From assembly GCA_039191605.1 (NCBI GenBank), contig JBCCXL010000011.1, positions 150,913 to 214,912 of the forward strand: a stretch of 64,000 nucleotides of DNA, in the 5' to 3' direction. The notes under the pieces were generated by a model. It was not told where the DNA came from, made no database searches, and saw only the letters and a list, made by a program, of their open reading frames with translations. Shown in pieces: positions 24,994-33,142 of this stretch (its first letter is position 1; each line of letters opens with the position of its first letter). The position numbers and the translations under genes were made by a program. This stretch comes from JBCCXL01 sp039191605 (GTDB taxonomy: Bacteria > Acidobacteriota > Thermoanaerobaculia > Multivoradales > JAHZIX01).

Positions 24994-25352
24994 TCGAGAC
25001 ATACTTTCCCAACGGGCAAGTCGGCTCAGAGACAGCTGATTCAACCGAAGACTGAACCAAGGAAAAACTATCCGAGACGGCGCGGCTCGATTTGACGGAA
25101 GGCAGCGTTCCTGCTATCTTTCGCCGAGTCGCACGGGCCAGGATGTCTCCTTGAGGAGCTTCCACCGTTGCGACTCCTTTTGTTATGGGATCAATCCACC
25201 GCTCAGCCTGCCGTCGCGACCTCTTCTGAAGATACAGCTCCTCTGAAGTTCAGCTGTCCAGGTCCCATCGACCGGCCCCGGAAAGTGGCCCAATAGCCCA
25301 CCGTTCATCGTCAGTATCCAGTAGAGATTCGATTCAAGGAGATTCAAGCCTT
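24994..25352. other. intergenic region and leader of rpsT
   Basis: About 360 bases without a gene. It holds the rpsT promoter (listed separately), and from there an untranslated leader of roughly 225 nt. I see no strong hairpin that would define a known autoregulatory structure. Confidence 0.5.
25092..25120 (+). promoter_or_regulatory. sigma-70-type promoter for rpsT
   Basis: TTGACG (25092-25097), a 17-nt spacer and TATCTT (25115-25120) form a good housekeeping promoter reading toward rpsT, with transcription expected to begin near 25127. Confidence 0.65.
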
Positions 25353-25625
25353 ATGGCGAATTCCAAGCAGGCCGAGAAGCGGCATCGCCAGAACCTTCGC
25401 AGCCGAGCGCGCAACCGCTCTCATCGCTCCCGCATGCGTTCCGCCATCAAGACCCTGCGGGCCGCCGTTGCCGAGGGCAACCTGGAGCAGGCTCAGGCGC
25501 TCCTGCCGGAGACCCTGAAGGTGATCGACTCCACTGCCTCTAGCCAGGTCATTCACCGCAACGCTGCGGCCCGGCACAAGAGTCGGCTGACCCGCGCGGT
25601 GAATCAGCTAGCTGCCGCTAGCTGA
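25353..25625 (+). CDS. rpsT: 30S ribosomal protein S20
   Basis: This small, very basic protein of 90 residues binds 16S rRNA early in 30S assembly. It begins MANSKQAEKRHRQNLRSRARN and has RMRSAIKTLRAAV and NAAARHKSRLTRAVNQL, the family's helical signatures. AAGGAG lies before the ATG. It is monocistronic, between a clear promoter and a strong terminator. Confidence 0.98.
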   Translation: MANSKQAEKRHRQNLRSRARNRSHRSRMRSAIKTLRAAVAEGNLEQAQALLPETLKVIDSTASSQVIHRNAAARHKSRLTRAVNQLAAAS

Positions 25626-25940
25626 GAGCCTTCCGAAATCACAGCGGCTGCTCTCCCGTCCGACCCGGTAAGAGGCAGCAAGGGCGGTGCTGAGCCAACA
25701 GCACTCCCCGACCTCCACCCCGCCTTCGCTCGAAGCGGGGTGTTCTTCGTTATGGGACGACGACTTCGACGCCTGAGCACCCGTCCCCCATCCCAACAAA
25801 TACCGAGGGCGAACCTAGGCTGAGCCTAGAAAAGCACCCACGCCGGGCCACACAACCTGAGAGCCCCTCAAGTCATTTTGATTCAGTAGCTCCAAAAGGC
25901 TCGTCTATCCAGCCGGTGCAACGACCCTCTCGGCCGACCG
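25626..25940. other. intergenic region between convergent rpsT and lptE
   Basis: It contains the rpsT terminator and, at 25815-25829, the perfect palindrome CTAGGCT-G-AGCCTAG. This lacks a T-tract and may still act as a weak lptE 3' hairpin. No gene is seen. Confidence 0.45.
25716..25747 (+). terminator. intrinsic terminator after rpsT
   Basis: CACCCCGC (25716-25723) pairs with GCGGGGTG (25735-25742), with a further TTCG/CGAA pairing in the loop, followed by TTCTT. It is about 90 nt after the rpsT stop. Confidence 0.85.
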
Positions 25941-26531
25941 TTAGAAGCCCTCGAGGAGATCGGCGACCATGGTCTCGGCAAAGCGTTCCGAGACCTCTTC
26001 CAGCGCCTCGTCTTCCCGATCAAAATAGCCTAGATCCGAGGGCTCCACCTCATAGGGCTGACGAAATTGGTAGCGATCGTTGCGCCACAGCACTTCCGGC
26101 TCTTCGTCCTCTTCCGCCGTAGTGCGCTGGAAGACCACTCGGGCGACCAGGCTGATCTCGTATTCCGTCGCTCGGCCCTCGCCATCGAAGCCTACCGGAA
26201 GCGCCCGGTAGTTGATGATCTCGCCTCGGATCTCCGCATCGGCGCCATCGGAGCTCCGGGTCAGCACCTCGAAGCGGCGCCGCGCCAGCAGCTCATCCAC
26301 CACCGCGCCGGTGACGAATTGGTCGACCTGGGATCGAGGCGTACGGTTCTCGAAGGGTTGGACATAGAGAGTCGTGACGTCCGCCGGGATATTCGCCGCG
26401 CGGCCTACCAGCGCGTAGCCGCAGCCAGTGGAGCTCAGGGCGGTGAGAACCAGCGGAGCTACGCAGAGCAGGAGGAGGTAGAGCGACTGCGGAGATCGCG
26501 GGAAACGGATCGAGCGAAAGGCAGAAGGCAT
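25941..26531 (-). CDS. lptE: LPS assembly lipoprotein LptE
   Basis: This outer-membrane lipoprotein of 196 residues plugs LptD during lipopolysaccharide insertion. A hydrophobic signal (LYLLLLCVAPLVLTALSSTGC) ends in the lipobox STGC, and the mature protein starts CGYALVGRAANIPADVTTLYV with VQPFENRTPRSQVDQFVT, the LptE signature. AGGAGG stands 10 nt before the ATG. It matches the Lpt permease half at the left end of the window, although they are not clustered. The last residues are Glu-rich. Confidence 0.92.
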   Translation of the reverse strand: MPSAFRSIRFPRSPQSLYLLLLCVAPLVLTALSSTGCGYALVGRAANIPADVTTLYVQPFENRTPRSQVDQFVTGAVVDELLARRRFEVLTRSSDGADAEIRGEIINYRALPVGFDGEGRATEYEISLVARVVFQRTTAEEDEEPEVLWRNDRYQFRQPYEVEPSDLGYFDREDEALEEVSERFAETMVADLLEGF

Positions 26532-26764
26532 GAGCTGAGCTCCTCCTGGAGGTCGTTGCGTGGCGGTCGTGGGGCTTTCTTAGCCCATCGAGGGCAACCA
26601 CCACGGCGGTGCCCTGTATTGTACCGGTTTCTTAGCTCCCCTCGGCCCCGCGGAGCGAGCTTCCCTCTAGATCGACCAGCGCGGCAGCCGACCAGAAGCC
26701 AGCCGACCAGAGATCGGCAGCACCACAGCAAGTGCGCTAGCAAGAGGCGGTGGGGCCGGCCGGT

Positions 26765-28006
26765 TCAGCGCTCCGCTGGCGAATAGACTTCTGGCGCCAG
26801 AACGAAAGGCGGAGGTCCGAGGGGCTCACCGAGGGTGAAGGATCGGGTCGACAGCGGATACCTTGCCGCGTCGGCTACCGAGGCCTCCTCGCCAGGGATT
26901 TGCTTCGGCACCCATTCCACCAGGCGTCGCTGGGCGCTGTGGAGCAGCAGCTCCGCGCTTCGCTCTTCTCCGCTCGGCCACCGCACGGTGAGGCGATAGC
27001 GACCCGCCTCTAGCCCTACGAAAGTCGCTTCCCCCGCTTCCCCCAGCGGCAGGCGATGGCGCTGGCCCTGCCCTTCGATCCAGGCAACTCCCGGAGTCTG
27101 AGGCCTGAGCCGCACCCGCAGGGCGGCCGCCTGCTGCGCTTCCTCGTTGCGCCGACCGAGCACCCCGGGAGCCGCGGTGCCAAAGACATCCACCACTCCG
27201 AGCGAGGCCTCCCGGGAGATCACCTCCAGCCCCTCGAGGCCGGAGCTCGGGACCTGCTCCGCCGCCAGCGGAAGATAGGTCGCCGGCACGTAGTGATGGT
27301 GATGCATCGGATCGCTGAACACCCACCCCCGGTCAGGGTAGAGCACCTCGATCCAGCGATGGTAAAAGGCCCCTCCGGACTCCTCTACCACCACTCCGGG
27401 AACTTCTCTCGCCTCAATCCCCAGGGCCCCGAGAAGAGCGACGCTGAGACGAGCGCTGCCCGTGCAGTAGGCGCTGCGGCGATGCAGCACGCTGACGGCG
27501 GCCTGACTCTGGCTGCGATCGAGGCGGTAGTCGATATTGCGGCTCACCCAGCCCAGTACTCTCGATACCGCCTGGTAGTGGCTGCGGGCCCCGCTGGAGA
27601 GGGCCACGGACAGCTGCCGGATCTCGGGGTGAGCGGCTGCGGGACGAAGCGCGGTTGCCCCCATGTTGCCGAAGCGCTCCTTAGGTTGCTCCACGACCGC
27701 CCGGCTCCCCTGGGAGTCCAGCGGGAAGGCTACCCGGCTACGCAGCGCCTCCGCGCTCACCGAGACTCGGTATTCACCTCCGGGTAGGCGCTCGAGACGG
27801 TACCCCCAATTGGCGTAGGGCTCCACCGGCAGCTGGGACGGTATCCGTACCTGCAGGCTTTCCGTTCCGGCCACGGCGAGGCCCCCGGAGCTGTCGGCGG
27901 CGAGCGCCCTCGGCGCAACCAGCCAACTCCCCACGAGGGCGCAGACGAAAACCAGGCACACCAGCAGACGGCAGCGACCTCCTCCTGGCCGCCGCTGCCC
28001 CGCCAT
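26765..28006 (-). CDS. secreted transglutaminase-like (cysteine protease fold) protein
   Basis: This 413-residue protein has an N-terminal signal segment (CRLLVCLVFVCALVGSWLVAPRALA) and a transglutaminase-core domain. The catalytic Cys is in RRSAYCTGSARLSVALLGALG, the His in FYHRWIEVLYPD and the Asp in WVFSDP. A following HHHH-containing segment and a C-terminal domain with GLEAGRYRLTVRW look beta-rich, like a carboxypeptidase-regulatory fold. It is probably a periplasmic peptidase or amidase; substrate unknown. Its ATG overlaps the nusB stop (TGATG), so it is the last gene of ribH-nusB-this gene. Confidence 0.85.
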   Translation of the reverse strand: MAGQRRPGGGRCRLLVCLVFVCALVGSWLVAPRALAADSSGGLAVAGTESLQVRIPSQLPVEPYANWGYRLERLPGGEYRVSVSAEALRSRVAFPLDSQGSRAVVEQPKERFGNMGATALRPAAAHPEIRQLSVALSSGARSHYQAVSRVLGWVSRNIDYRLDRSQSQAAVSVLHRRSAYCTGSARLSVALLGALGIEAREVPGVVVEESGGAFYHRWIEVLYPDRGWVFSDPMHHHHYVPATYLPLAAEQVPSSGLEGLEVISREASLGVVDVFGTAAPGVLGRRNEEAQQAAALRVRLRPQTPGVAWIEGQGQRHRLPLGEAGEATFVGLEAGRYRLTVRWPSGEERSAELLLHSAQRRLVEWVPKQIPGEEASVADAARYPLSTRSFTLGEPLGPPPFVLAPEVYSPAER

Positions 28007-28524
28007 CAGGTCTCCAGCTGACTCTTGAGCAATCCGTCGAGGAGACCGTTGACGAAGCGCCCGGAATTCTCCGACCCGAAGCGCTTGGCCAGCTCGATGG
28101 CCTCGTCGACCACCACCAGATCGGGGATCTCTCCCTCGTAGAGCATCTCGTAGACCGCCAGCCGCAGAACGTTGCGATCCACCACCGGCATACGCTCCAG
28201 GCGCCAGTTGTCCGCCTGTTCAGCGATCAGGCCGTCGATGTGTTCGAGATGGTTGATCGTTCCCTCGACCAGGCGCCGGGCGTAGAGGAAGGCCTCGTCC
28301 ACCTGAGTCTGCCGCTTGCGTACCCGCCGCAGCTCGGCTTCGGTCGGTCGCCGCCGCTCGTTGCTGACGCCGTCTTCCCCATCCTCGCCGGGAGTCAGGT
28401 GAGGGCCGACATCAAAACTGCGAAAGATCTGCTGGGCCTCGCTACCACCGATATCCCGTTGGTACAGCATCTGTACCGCCATCTCACGGGCAGTACGGCG
28501 CTTCCCGGGCATTTGACGACTCAC
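28006..28524 (-). CDS. nusB: transcription antitermination factor NusB
   Basis: This RNA-binding factor, with NusE (S10), antiterminates rRNA transcription. It is about 172 residues. It contains GKRRTAREMAVQMLYQRDIG, then the C-terminal half with RRLVEGTINHLEHIDGLI, ADNWRLERMPVVDRNVLRLAVYEML and IPDLVVVDEAIELAKRFGSENSGRFVNGLLD, which is canonical. A roughly 35-residue insert between the halves (RSFDVGPHLTPGEDGEDG onward) is longer than usual. The GTG at 28524 follows AAAGGA by 6 nt; an ATG four codons later is possible. The longer open frame upstream is not supported. Confidence 0.95.
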   Translation of the reverse strand: MSRQMPGKRRTAREMAVQMLYQRDIGGSEAQQIFRSFDVGPHLTPGEDGEDGVSNERRRPTEAELRRVRKRQTQVDEAFLYARRLVEGTINHLEHIDGLIAEQADNWRLERMPVVDRNVLRLAVYEMLYEGEIPDLVVVDEAIELAKRFGSENSGRFVNGLLDGLLKSQLET

Positions 28525-28743
28525 GGCGATCCTTTCCCTTGGCTTTTGCGCTGACTCCAGCGGCAACAAGCCTGATGGGCGATGGAATTTGAACGAGCCA
28601 TGGAATTTGAGCAAACCAATGCTGGCGGCATGCGCCAGCATCGCGTCAAGACCTGATCCTTGGGAGTCGTCATCACTCTATCGACCGCAGCGGTTGTCAT
28701 CGAGCCCGAGCCCTGAACCTAGAAAGCACCATTTCTGCGGCAG

Positions 28744-28840
28744 CACAGCCAAGGGGAGCCTGTTCAGAGGGCCGACAGTCAGCGGGAGCGCGGTTGAGGG
28801 AAACACAGCCGAAGGGATCACGGTCAAAGAGACCGCAGCC
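28744..28840. repeat. degenerate 30-bp periodic repeat between ribH and nusB
   Basis: Starting at 28744, 28774, 28804 and 28834 (exactly 30 bp apart) are CACAGCC, GACAGTC, CACAGCC and CGCAGCC, each followed by a purine-rich G/A tract. The last copy overlaps the 3' end of ribH. The rest of the ribH-nusB gap shows nothing else. Confidence 0.45.
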
Positions 28841-29348
28841 GCGGCAAGAGATCAGCCATCTCGAGAGCCGCCTCCGCCGCTTCCCAACCCTTGTTGCCGG
28901 CTTTGCCCCCGGCCCGTTCCTGCGCCTGGGTGGGGGTATCGCAGGTCAGGACCCCCATGCCGATGGGCAGATCGAATTGGCTCGACACCGCGGTGATCCC
29001 GCTCGCGCACTGGCTGCAAACGTAGTCGAAATGCGGCGTCTCACCGCGAATCACCACGCCCAAAGCCACCAGCGCATCAAAGCCCTGGTCTCCCTGACCT
29101 CGCTGCGCCAGCACCCTGAGGGCTGCCGGAATCTCCCACGCCCCAGGCACCCGGACTAAGACCAGGTCATCGTCCTTCGCACCATGGCGGCGCAAACAAT
29201 CGAGCGCACCATCGATCAGCGTAGACACCACCCGCTCATTGAATCGGGCAGCGACGAGACCGAATCTCTTTCCTCTGGCGTCGAGCTGGCCAGAAACTTC
29301 CACGATACCCCGAGGGTTGTTGCCTCGCTGTGCTGGACTCTGGCTCAT
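28824..29348 (-). CDS. ribH: 6,7-dimethyl-8-ribityllumazine synthase
   Basis: This is the penultimate enzyme of riboflavin synthesis, joining 5-amino-6-ribitylaminouracil to dihydroxybutanone phosphate. It is 174 residues long. It shows GLVAARFNERVVSTLIDGAL, LVRVPGAWEIPAALRVLA, DALVALGVVIRGETPHFDYVC with the catalytic His region, and LPIGMGVLTCDTPTQAQERAGG, all canonical. The ATG at 29348 was chosen over an open 5' extension that runs through the tRNA-Pro gene. ribH next to nusB is a conserved pairing. Confidence 0.97.
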   Translation of the reverse strand: MSQSPAQRGNNPRGIVEVSGQLDARGKRFGLVAARFNERVVSTLIDGALDCLRRHGAKDDDLVLVRVPGAWEIPAALRVLAQRGQGDQGFDALVALGVVIRGETPHFDYVCSQCASGITAVSSQFDLPIGMGVLTCDTPTQAQERAGGKAGNKGWEAAEAALEMADLLPRLRSL

Positions 29349-29493
29349 CGGATTCTGCGGCCTGGTGAGGGGTTCCCGCCGAGCTCTGACGGTCCTGGTG
29401 GCAGCTCTCAAACGCTGGGCCTGCGTCTTGATCGGACGGGCCTCGCGTTGGGCAAGCCTCCCGGGAGAGGGAGCTGTGGGGAAAGGAAGAAAA

Positions 29494-29570
29494 TGGTCGG
29501 GACGCCCGGATTTGAACCGGGGACCACCTGAACCCCATTCAGGTACGCTACCAGACTGCGCCACGTCCCG
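29494..29570 (-). tRNA. tRNA-Pro (anticodon GGG)
   Basis: Reading the minus strand, the acceptor stem CGGGACG pairs with CGTCCCG. The D-arm contains GGCGCAGTCTGGTAGC. The anticodon stem CCTGA/TCAGG encloses a 7-nt loop with GGG at 34-36, and the T-arm contains GGTTCAAATCC. CCA is encoded at 29496-29494. It lies between the MerR gene and ribH, continuing the ihf-merR-tRNA-Pro order known in many bacteria. Confidence 0.97.
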
Positions 29571-29625
29571 ACGGTAGCTATTCGCTGAGATCCGGTGAAT
29601 CCCGGCGAAATTTGGAAGGCAGACT

Positions 29626-30099
29626 TTAGCGTGAAGCGGGCGTCGATTCAAGCAAATCCAGAATTTCTCGTGCGCCATCGAGGGCTGAGGAGATCTCTGT
29701 CCGCAGAGACCCTAGACGCCCTTTCAATTCCTGCGCCGCAACCCGCGCCGCTGCCTGCTCCACCTGTTCAGCGAAGTTCTCGGCTGCGGCCGCAGGCTCG
29801 GCCGACGGCTTCTCCTCTCCCTGCGCCGCGGCGCTCTCTACACCGCCCGCCTCGAGCTCCGCTTCAAGCTTCTTCTTCGCCCCCGCGATGGTGTAGCACT
29901 CCTCGTGCAGGAGCTCTTTGATCCTCGCGATGATGCGCAATTCCTTCTCGCCGTACACCCGCTGCCCGGATCGACTCTTCTTCGGGGCCAGGGCGGGAAA
30001 CTCGGTTTCCCAGTAGCGCAGGACATAGGGGGCGATATCCAGCTGCTTGCAGGCTTCTCCGATCTTCAGATAGATCGGCTTCGAGGACTTCCGCGCCAT
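29626..30099 (-). CDS. MerR-family transcriptional regulator
   Basis: This 157-residue protein has a MerR winged-helix domain: YLKIGEACKQLDIAPYVLRYW, then ETEFPALAPKKSRSGQRVYGE and LRIIARIKELLHEECYTIAGA. An Ala/Glu-rich coiled coil follows and likely mediates dimerisation. There is no metal- or ligand-binding C-domain, matching the short MerR proteins found directly after ihfA/pheT in many genomes. It starts 14 bp after the IHF/HU gene. Its target is unknown. Confidence 0.92.
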   Translation of the reverse strand: MARKSSKPIYLKIGEACKQLDIAPYVLRYWETEFPALAPKKSRSGQRVYGEKELRIIARIKELLHEECYTIAGAKKKLEAELEAGGVESAAAQGEEKPSAEPAAAAENFAEQVEQAAARVAAQELKGRLGSLRTEISSALDGAREILDLLESTPASR

Positions 30100-30113
30100 T
30101 AGCGATCCACCCC

Positions 30114-30443
30114 TCAGGTGGCTTCTTCATCCTCGACCAGCACCTCTTTCAGGCGCTGGGCCGGACGAAAGGAAAGGCCGTTCTGCGGCGGGATGAAGAG
30201 CTTCTCCCCGCTGGACGGATTCACTCCCACGCGCCCCTTTCGAGGCGTAATGCGGAAGGTGCCGAAGTTGGTGATCCGCACCGGGCGACCGTCCCCCAGG
30301 GTGTTCTTCACGGTATGGAAGATGGTGTCGACGATCTCCGCCGCTTCGTCCCGGGTGAGCCCTCCGTGGCGCTCGTATACCGCGTCTACCAGACGCGCCT
30401 TGGTGAGGGATCCGTTGGCATTTTCTTTGTCGTTTCGAGTCAC
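30114..30443 (-). CDS. ihfA: IHF-alpha/HU-family DNA-bending protein
   Basis: This nucleoid protein of about 109 residues dimerises to bend DNA. It shows SLTKARLVDAVYERHGGLTRDE, the dimer core AAEIVDTIFHTVKNTLGDG, and the DNA-binding arm region VRITNFGTFRITPRKGRVGVN with the Pro-containing tip GVNPSSGEKLFIP. The GTG at 30443 with AGGA 9-10 nt upstream gives a normal family length; the longer frame beginning at 30614 would add over 50 residues unlike any HU protein. Neighbours (merR, tRNA-Pro) favour the IHF-alpha assignment over HU. Confidence 0.9.
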   Translation of the reverse strand: MTRNDKENANGSLTKARLVDAVYERHGGLTRDEAAEIVDTIFHTVKNTLGDGRPVRITNFGTFRITPRKGRVGVNPSSGEKLFIPPQNGLSFRPAQRLKEVLVEDEEAT

Positions 30444-30632
30444 CAAATTTTCGTCCTGAAGCCATGCATACTGTGTGGGCAGAACCAGATCGGTTCTGGG
30501 CGAAAGTCTGACTCTATTCGAGAAGACAGGAAGGGAAGTATAGGCCATGCATGCGCTCTGGGACAACTGACGCCAAGGGCCCCAGATTTCCCCCTCCGCG
30601 GACGCTCCGGGCACTCCTCCGGCAGGGCCAAA

Positions 30633-32054
30633 TCAGCGCTGGCGGATGACCAAGCGCACCGGCACGCCGGCGAGATCGAAAGTCTCCCGCAGCCGATTCT
30701 GCAGATACCGCCGATAGGAGTCCGACAGCGGCAGCTTGCGATTGGCGAAGATCATGAAGGTCGGAGGACCGGTGCTCACCTGGGTGGAGTAATAGAGCTT
30801 CCAGGGCTTGCCGTGGCGATCCACCGGCGGCGGATTGCGCTGTACCGCGACCTCGAAGAAGCGATTCACGTCGCTGGTGCCGTAGCTGCGACGGAAACGC
30901 TCGAGAGCGACCGCTACTCGGCCGAAGATCTTCTCTACCGCTCGACCGGTAAGAGCCGAGACGTTGACCCGCGGAGGCCCGCTCAGGAGAGTGTCGAGGC
31001 GCTCGAAACTGAGCTCCAACTTCTCCCGGGCCTCCTCGTCCAACAGATCCCATTTATTCACCACCACCACCGCCGCTCGCCCCATCTCCCAGATGGAGCC
31101 AGCGATGGCGAGGTCCCCGGAGGTCACGCCGGCGGAAGCATCCACCACCAAGACGGCGATCTCCGCGCGCTCGATCTGACGCCGAGCCATCATCACCGCC
31201 AGGCCTTCCGCCGCGCCGGTGACCTTCGCCCGGCGACGAATTCCCGCCGTATCGATGAGTACGTAGGACTCGCCATCCACCTCCACCAGGGTATCGATGG
31301 GGTCTCTGGTGGTTCCCGCCACCGGTGAGACGAGGGTCCTCTGCTGCCCCACTAGGCGGTTGAGCAGAGAGGATTTGCCGACGTTGGGGCGACCGACGAT
31401 GGCGATCGCGGGAGCTCCGGATGCCCGCTGAGCCTCTTCCTCCGGCACCGGCAAGAGCCCGAGAATCGACTGGCGCAGATCTTCCACCCCGATGCCGTGT
31501 TCCGCGGAGACCAGCACCACTTGGTCGAGACCGAAGGAGAAGAACTCCCCATAGCGCTCCTGGGCGTCTTTGGTATCTCCCTTGTTCACCGCCACCACCG
31601 TGTGCTTTCCGGTGGGGCGCAGCTCCGTCCATACCCGCTCGTCGGCGGCGGTAAGGCCTTCCCGTCCGTCTACCACCAGCACCAGCAGGTCGCTCTCCTC
31701 CACCGCGAGACCCACCTGGTCTCCCAGGCCGAGGGGATCGTCCCCGGGCACCAGCCCACCGGTGTCGATGAGCTCGACGCTGCGGTCGTCGTCCAGCTCG
31801 GCGGTGCCGAAGATTCGGTCCCGAGTCACGCCAGGAAGATCGTGGACGATCGCCTGCCGACGCCCCACCAGGCGATTGAACAGGGTGGATTTGCCGACGT
31901 TGGGGCGGCCGACGATGGCCACCGTCGGCCGCGGCGCCGGCGGATAGAGAGAAGCCGGCGACGCCTCGCTGCTCTCCTCCCCCGCCCCCACCGTTTCGGC
32001 GAGAGCGGCGTCCCCGCCGTCGACGCCGTCAACTACTGTGTGTTCTTCGGTCAA
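30633..32054 (-). CDS. der: ribosome-assembly GTPase Der (EngA)
   Basis: This tandem GTPase is needed for 50S maturation. G domain 1 has GRPNVGKSTLFNRL, DLPGVTRD and DTGG; G domain 2 has GRPNVGKSSLLNRLVG, DTAGIRR and NKWD. A C-terminal KH-like domain follows (KLYYSTQVSTGPPTFMIFAN to GVPVRLVIRQR). The start is uncertain: a TTG at 32054 overlaps the upstream stop (TTGA) with GGGAG nearby, giving about 473 residues including a Glu/Gly-rich leader. A start at 32111 inside the upstream gene is also open. Confidence 0.96.
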   Translation of the reverse strand: MTEEHTVVDGVDGGDAALAETVGAGEESSEASPASLYPPAPRPTVAIVGRPNVGKSTLFNRLVGRRQAIVHDLPGVTRDRIFGTAELDDDRSVELIDTGGLVPGDDPLGLGDQVGLAVEESDLLVLVVDGREGLTAADERVWTELRPTGKHTVVAVNKGDTKDAQERYGEFFSFGLDQVVLVSAEHGIGVEDLRQSILGLLPVPEEEAQRASGAPAIAIVGRPNVGKSSLLNRLVGQQRTLVSPVAGTTRDPIDTLVEVDGESYVLIDTAGIRRRAKVTGAAEGLAVMMARRQIERAEIAVLVVDASAGVTSGDLAIAGSIWEMGRAAVVVVNKWDLLDEEAREKLELSFERLDTLLSGPPRVNVSALTGRAVEKIFGRVAVALERFRRSYGTSDVNRFFEVAVQRNPPPVDRHGKPWKLYYSTQVSTGPPTFMIFANRKLPLSDSYRRYLQNRLRETFDLAGVPVRLVIRQR

Positions 32055-32587
32055 AGCTCCCGCTCCCCTTCTTGCAGCACCTGCGCCAGCTCCCGATAGA
32101 GCACCTGCCACTGCCCACCTCGCTTCTTGAGCTGGTACTTCACCCGGCTACTCTGGCCGATCTCCTGGCCCAGCAGCTGCGCGCTGCCGTAGGCGAAGAC
32201 CCTCAGATCCCAAACCTCGACGGTGGTGACATAGGCATTGGCGCTTCCCCACACCACCACTTCCTCGACGGTGAGCTGGTGGAAGGTCGGCTCGACGTAG
32301 CGATTGCTCTCCGCCAGCTCGGTCACCCGAGTGAAGGCCCTGGCGACCTCCCGCTCCGCGGCGTATTCCCTCAATGGCTCCAGATCGCCGGAGGCATAGC
32401 CCGTCGCCAGAACCGGCAGATAGCTCTCGAGAAGCGTCGCGATCGCGCTTTGATCCTCCTCCGAGATCTCCTCCTCTCCGCCGCAGGCCGTCAGGCCCAG
32501 GGGCAGGACCAGCGCCAAGAGCACGAGCAGCCCGCGTACCAGCAGAGCCCGCGGGCGGCGGGCGCCGGCAAGGAGGCGTCGGATCAT
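32051..32587 (-). CDS. lipoprotein with ARC6/IMS-like domain
   Basis: This is a predicted lipoprotein of about 178 residues. The hydrophobic signal (LLVRGLLVLLALVLPLGLTAC) ends in a lipobox LTAC. The mature part has an acidic N-terminus, a helical segment (IATLLESYLPVLATGYASGD) and a beta-rich C-terminal part (NAYVTTVEVWDLRVFAYG, then SSRVKYQLKKRGGQWQVLY) that resembles the IMS/DUF4101 domain seen in ARC6-like proteins. The role is unknown. Translation is probably coupled to der. The start (ATG 32587 versus 32647) is not settled by a ribosome site. Confidence 0.75.
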   Translation of the reverse strand: MIRRLLAGARRPRALLVRGLLVLLALVLPLGLTACGGEEEISEEDQSAIATLLESYLPVLATGYASGDLEPLREYAAEREVARAFTRVTELAESNRYVEPTFHQLTVEEVVVWGSANAYVTTVEVWDLRVFAYGSAQLLGQEIGQSSRVKYQLKKRGGQWQVLYRELAQVLQEGEREL

Positions 32588-32824
32588 CAACAAGGAGGGA
32601 CTCGGCTCGCTACCGAGGAGGGAATCTTCGCACCGGGGGAACTGCATGGGGGAACTCTTTCGAAGCGATGTCGGAGGGGGGATGAATCTCTCGCGCCAGC
32701 AGGGCGGAAGAATAGCATTGCTCTATGCAGAAAGACTGCGGCCGCCGCCTTCTGGTTCCCAAAGAGATGCACCAGTCTGGCTGCTGGAAGCGCAGAAGAA
32801 GTCCATAAGGATCGATGCACGAGA

Positions 32825-32853
32825 TTGACATCCACCCTCCCCATGTCTACAAT
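32825..32853 (+). promoter_or_regulatory. sigma-70 promoter for tRNA-Leu
   Basis: Consensus TTGACA (32825-32830), a 17-nt spacer and TACAAT (32848-32853) lie 43 bp before the tRNA, one of the best promoters in the window. Confidence 0.8.
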
Positions 32854-32896
32854 TCCCTCTCTCGCCAAGAGGTCCTTTGGGCCCCTGCCGCGAGAT

Positions 32897-32983
<87 letters not shown>

Positions 32984-33059
32984 TCTTTCTTGGCCCTTTG
33001 CTCCGCTGAGAGCAATCGCCAAGAATTAAAGCCTCCCTTCGACAGTAGGCTTTCAGGTC

Positions 33060-33095
33060 AACGCCGCGCTCCGCCCTGGGCTAGCGCGGCGTTTC
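33060..33095 (+). terminator. terminator after tRNA-Leu
   Basis: AACGCCGCGCT pairs with AGCGCGGCGTT (33060-33070 with 33083-33093), followed by TTC. The T-tract is short, but the stem is very strong and it lies 77 bp after the tRNA. Confidence 0.7.
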
Positions 33096-33142
33096 TGCAT
33101 GCCCTCTAGAAAGTCGATATCCCCTCGCACCCCCCCTTCACC

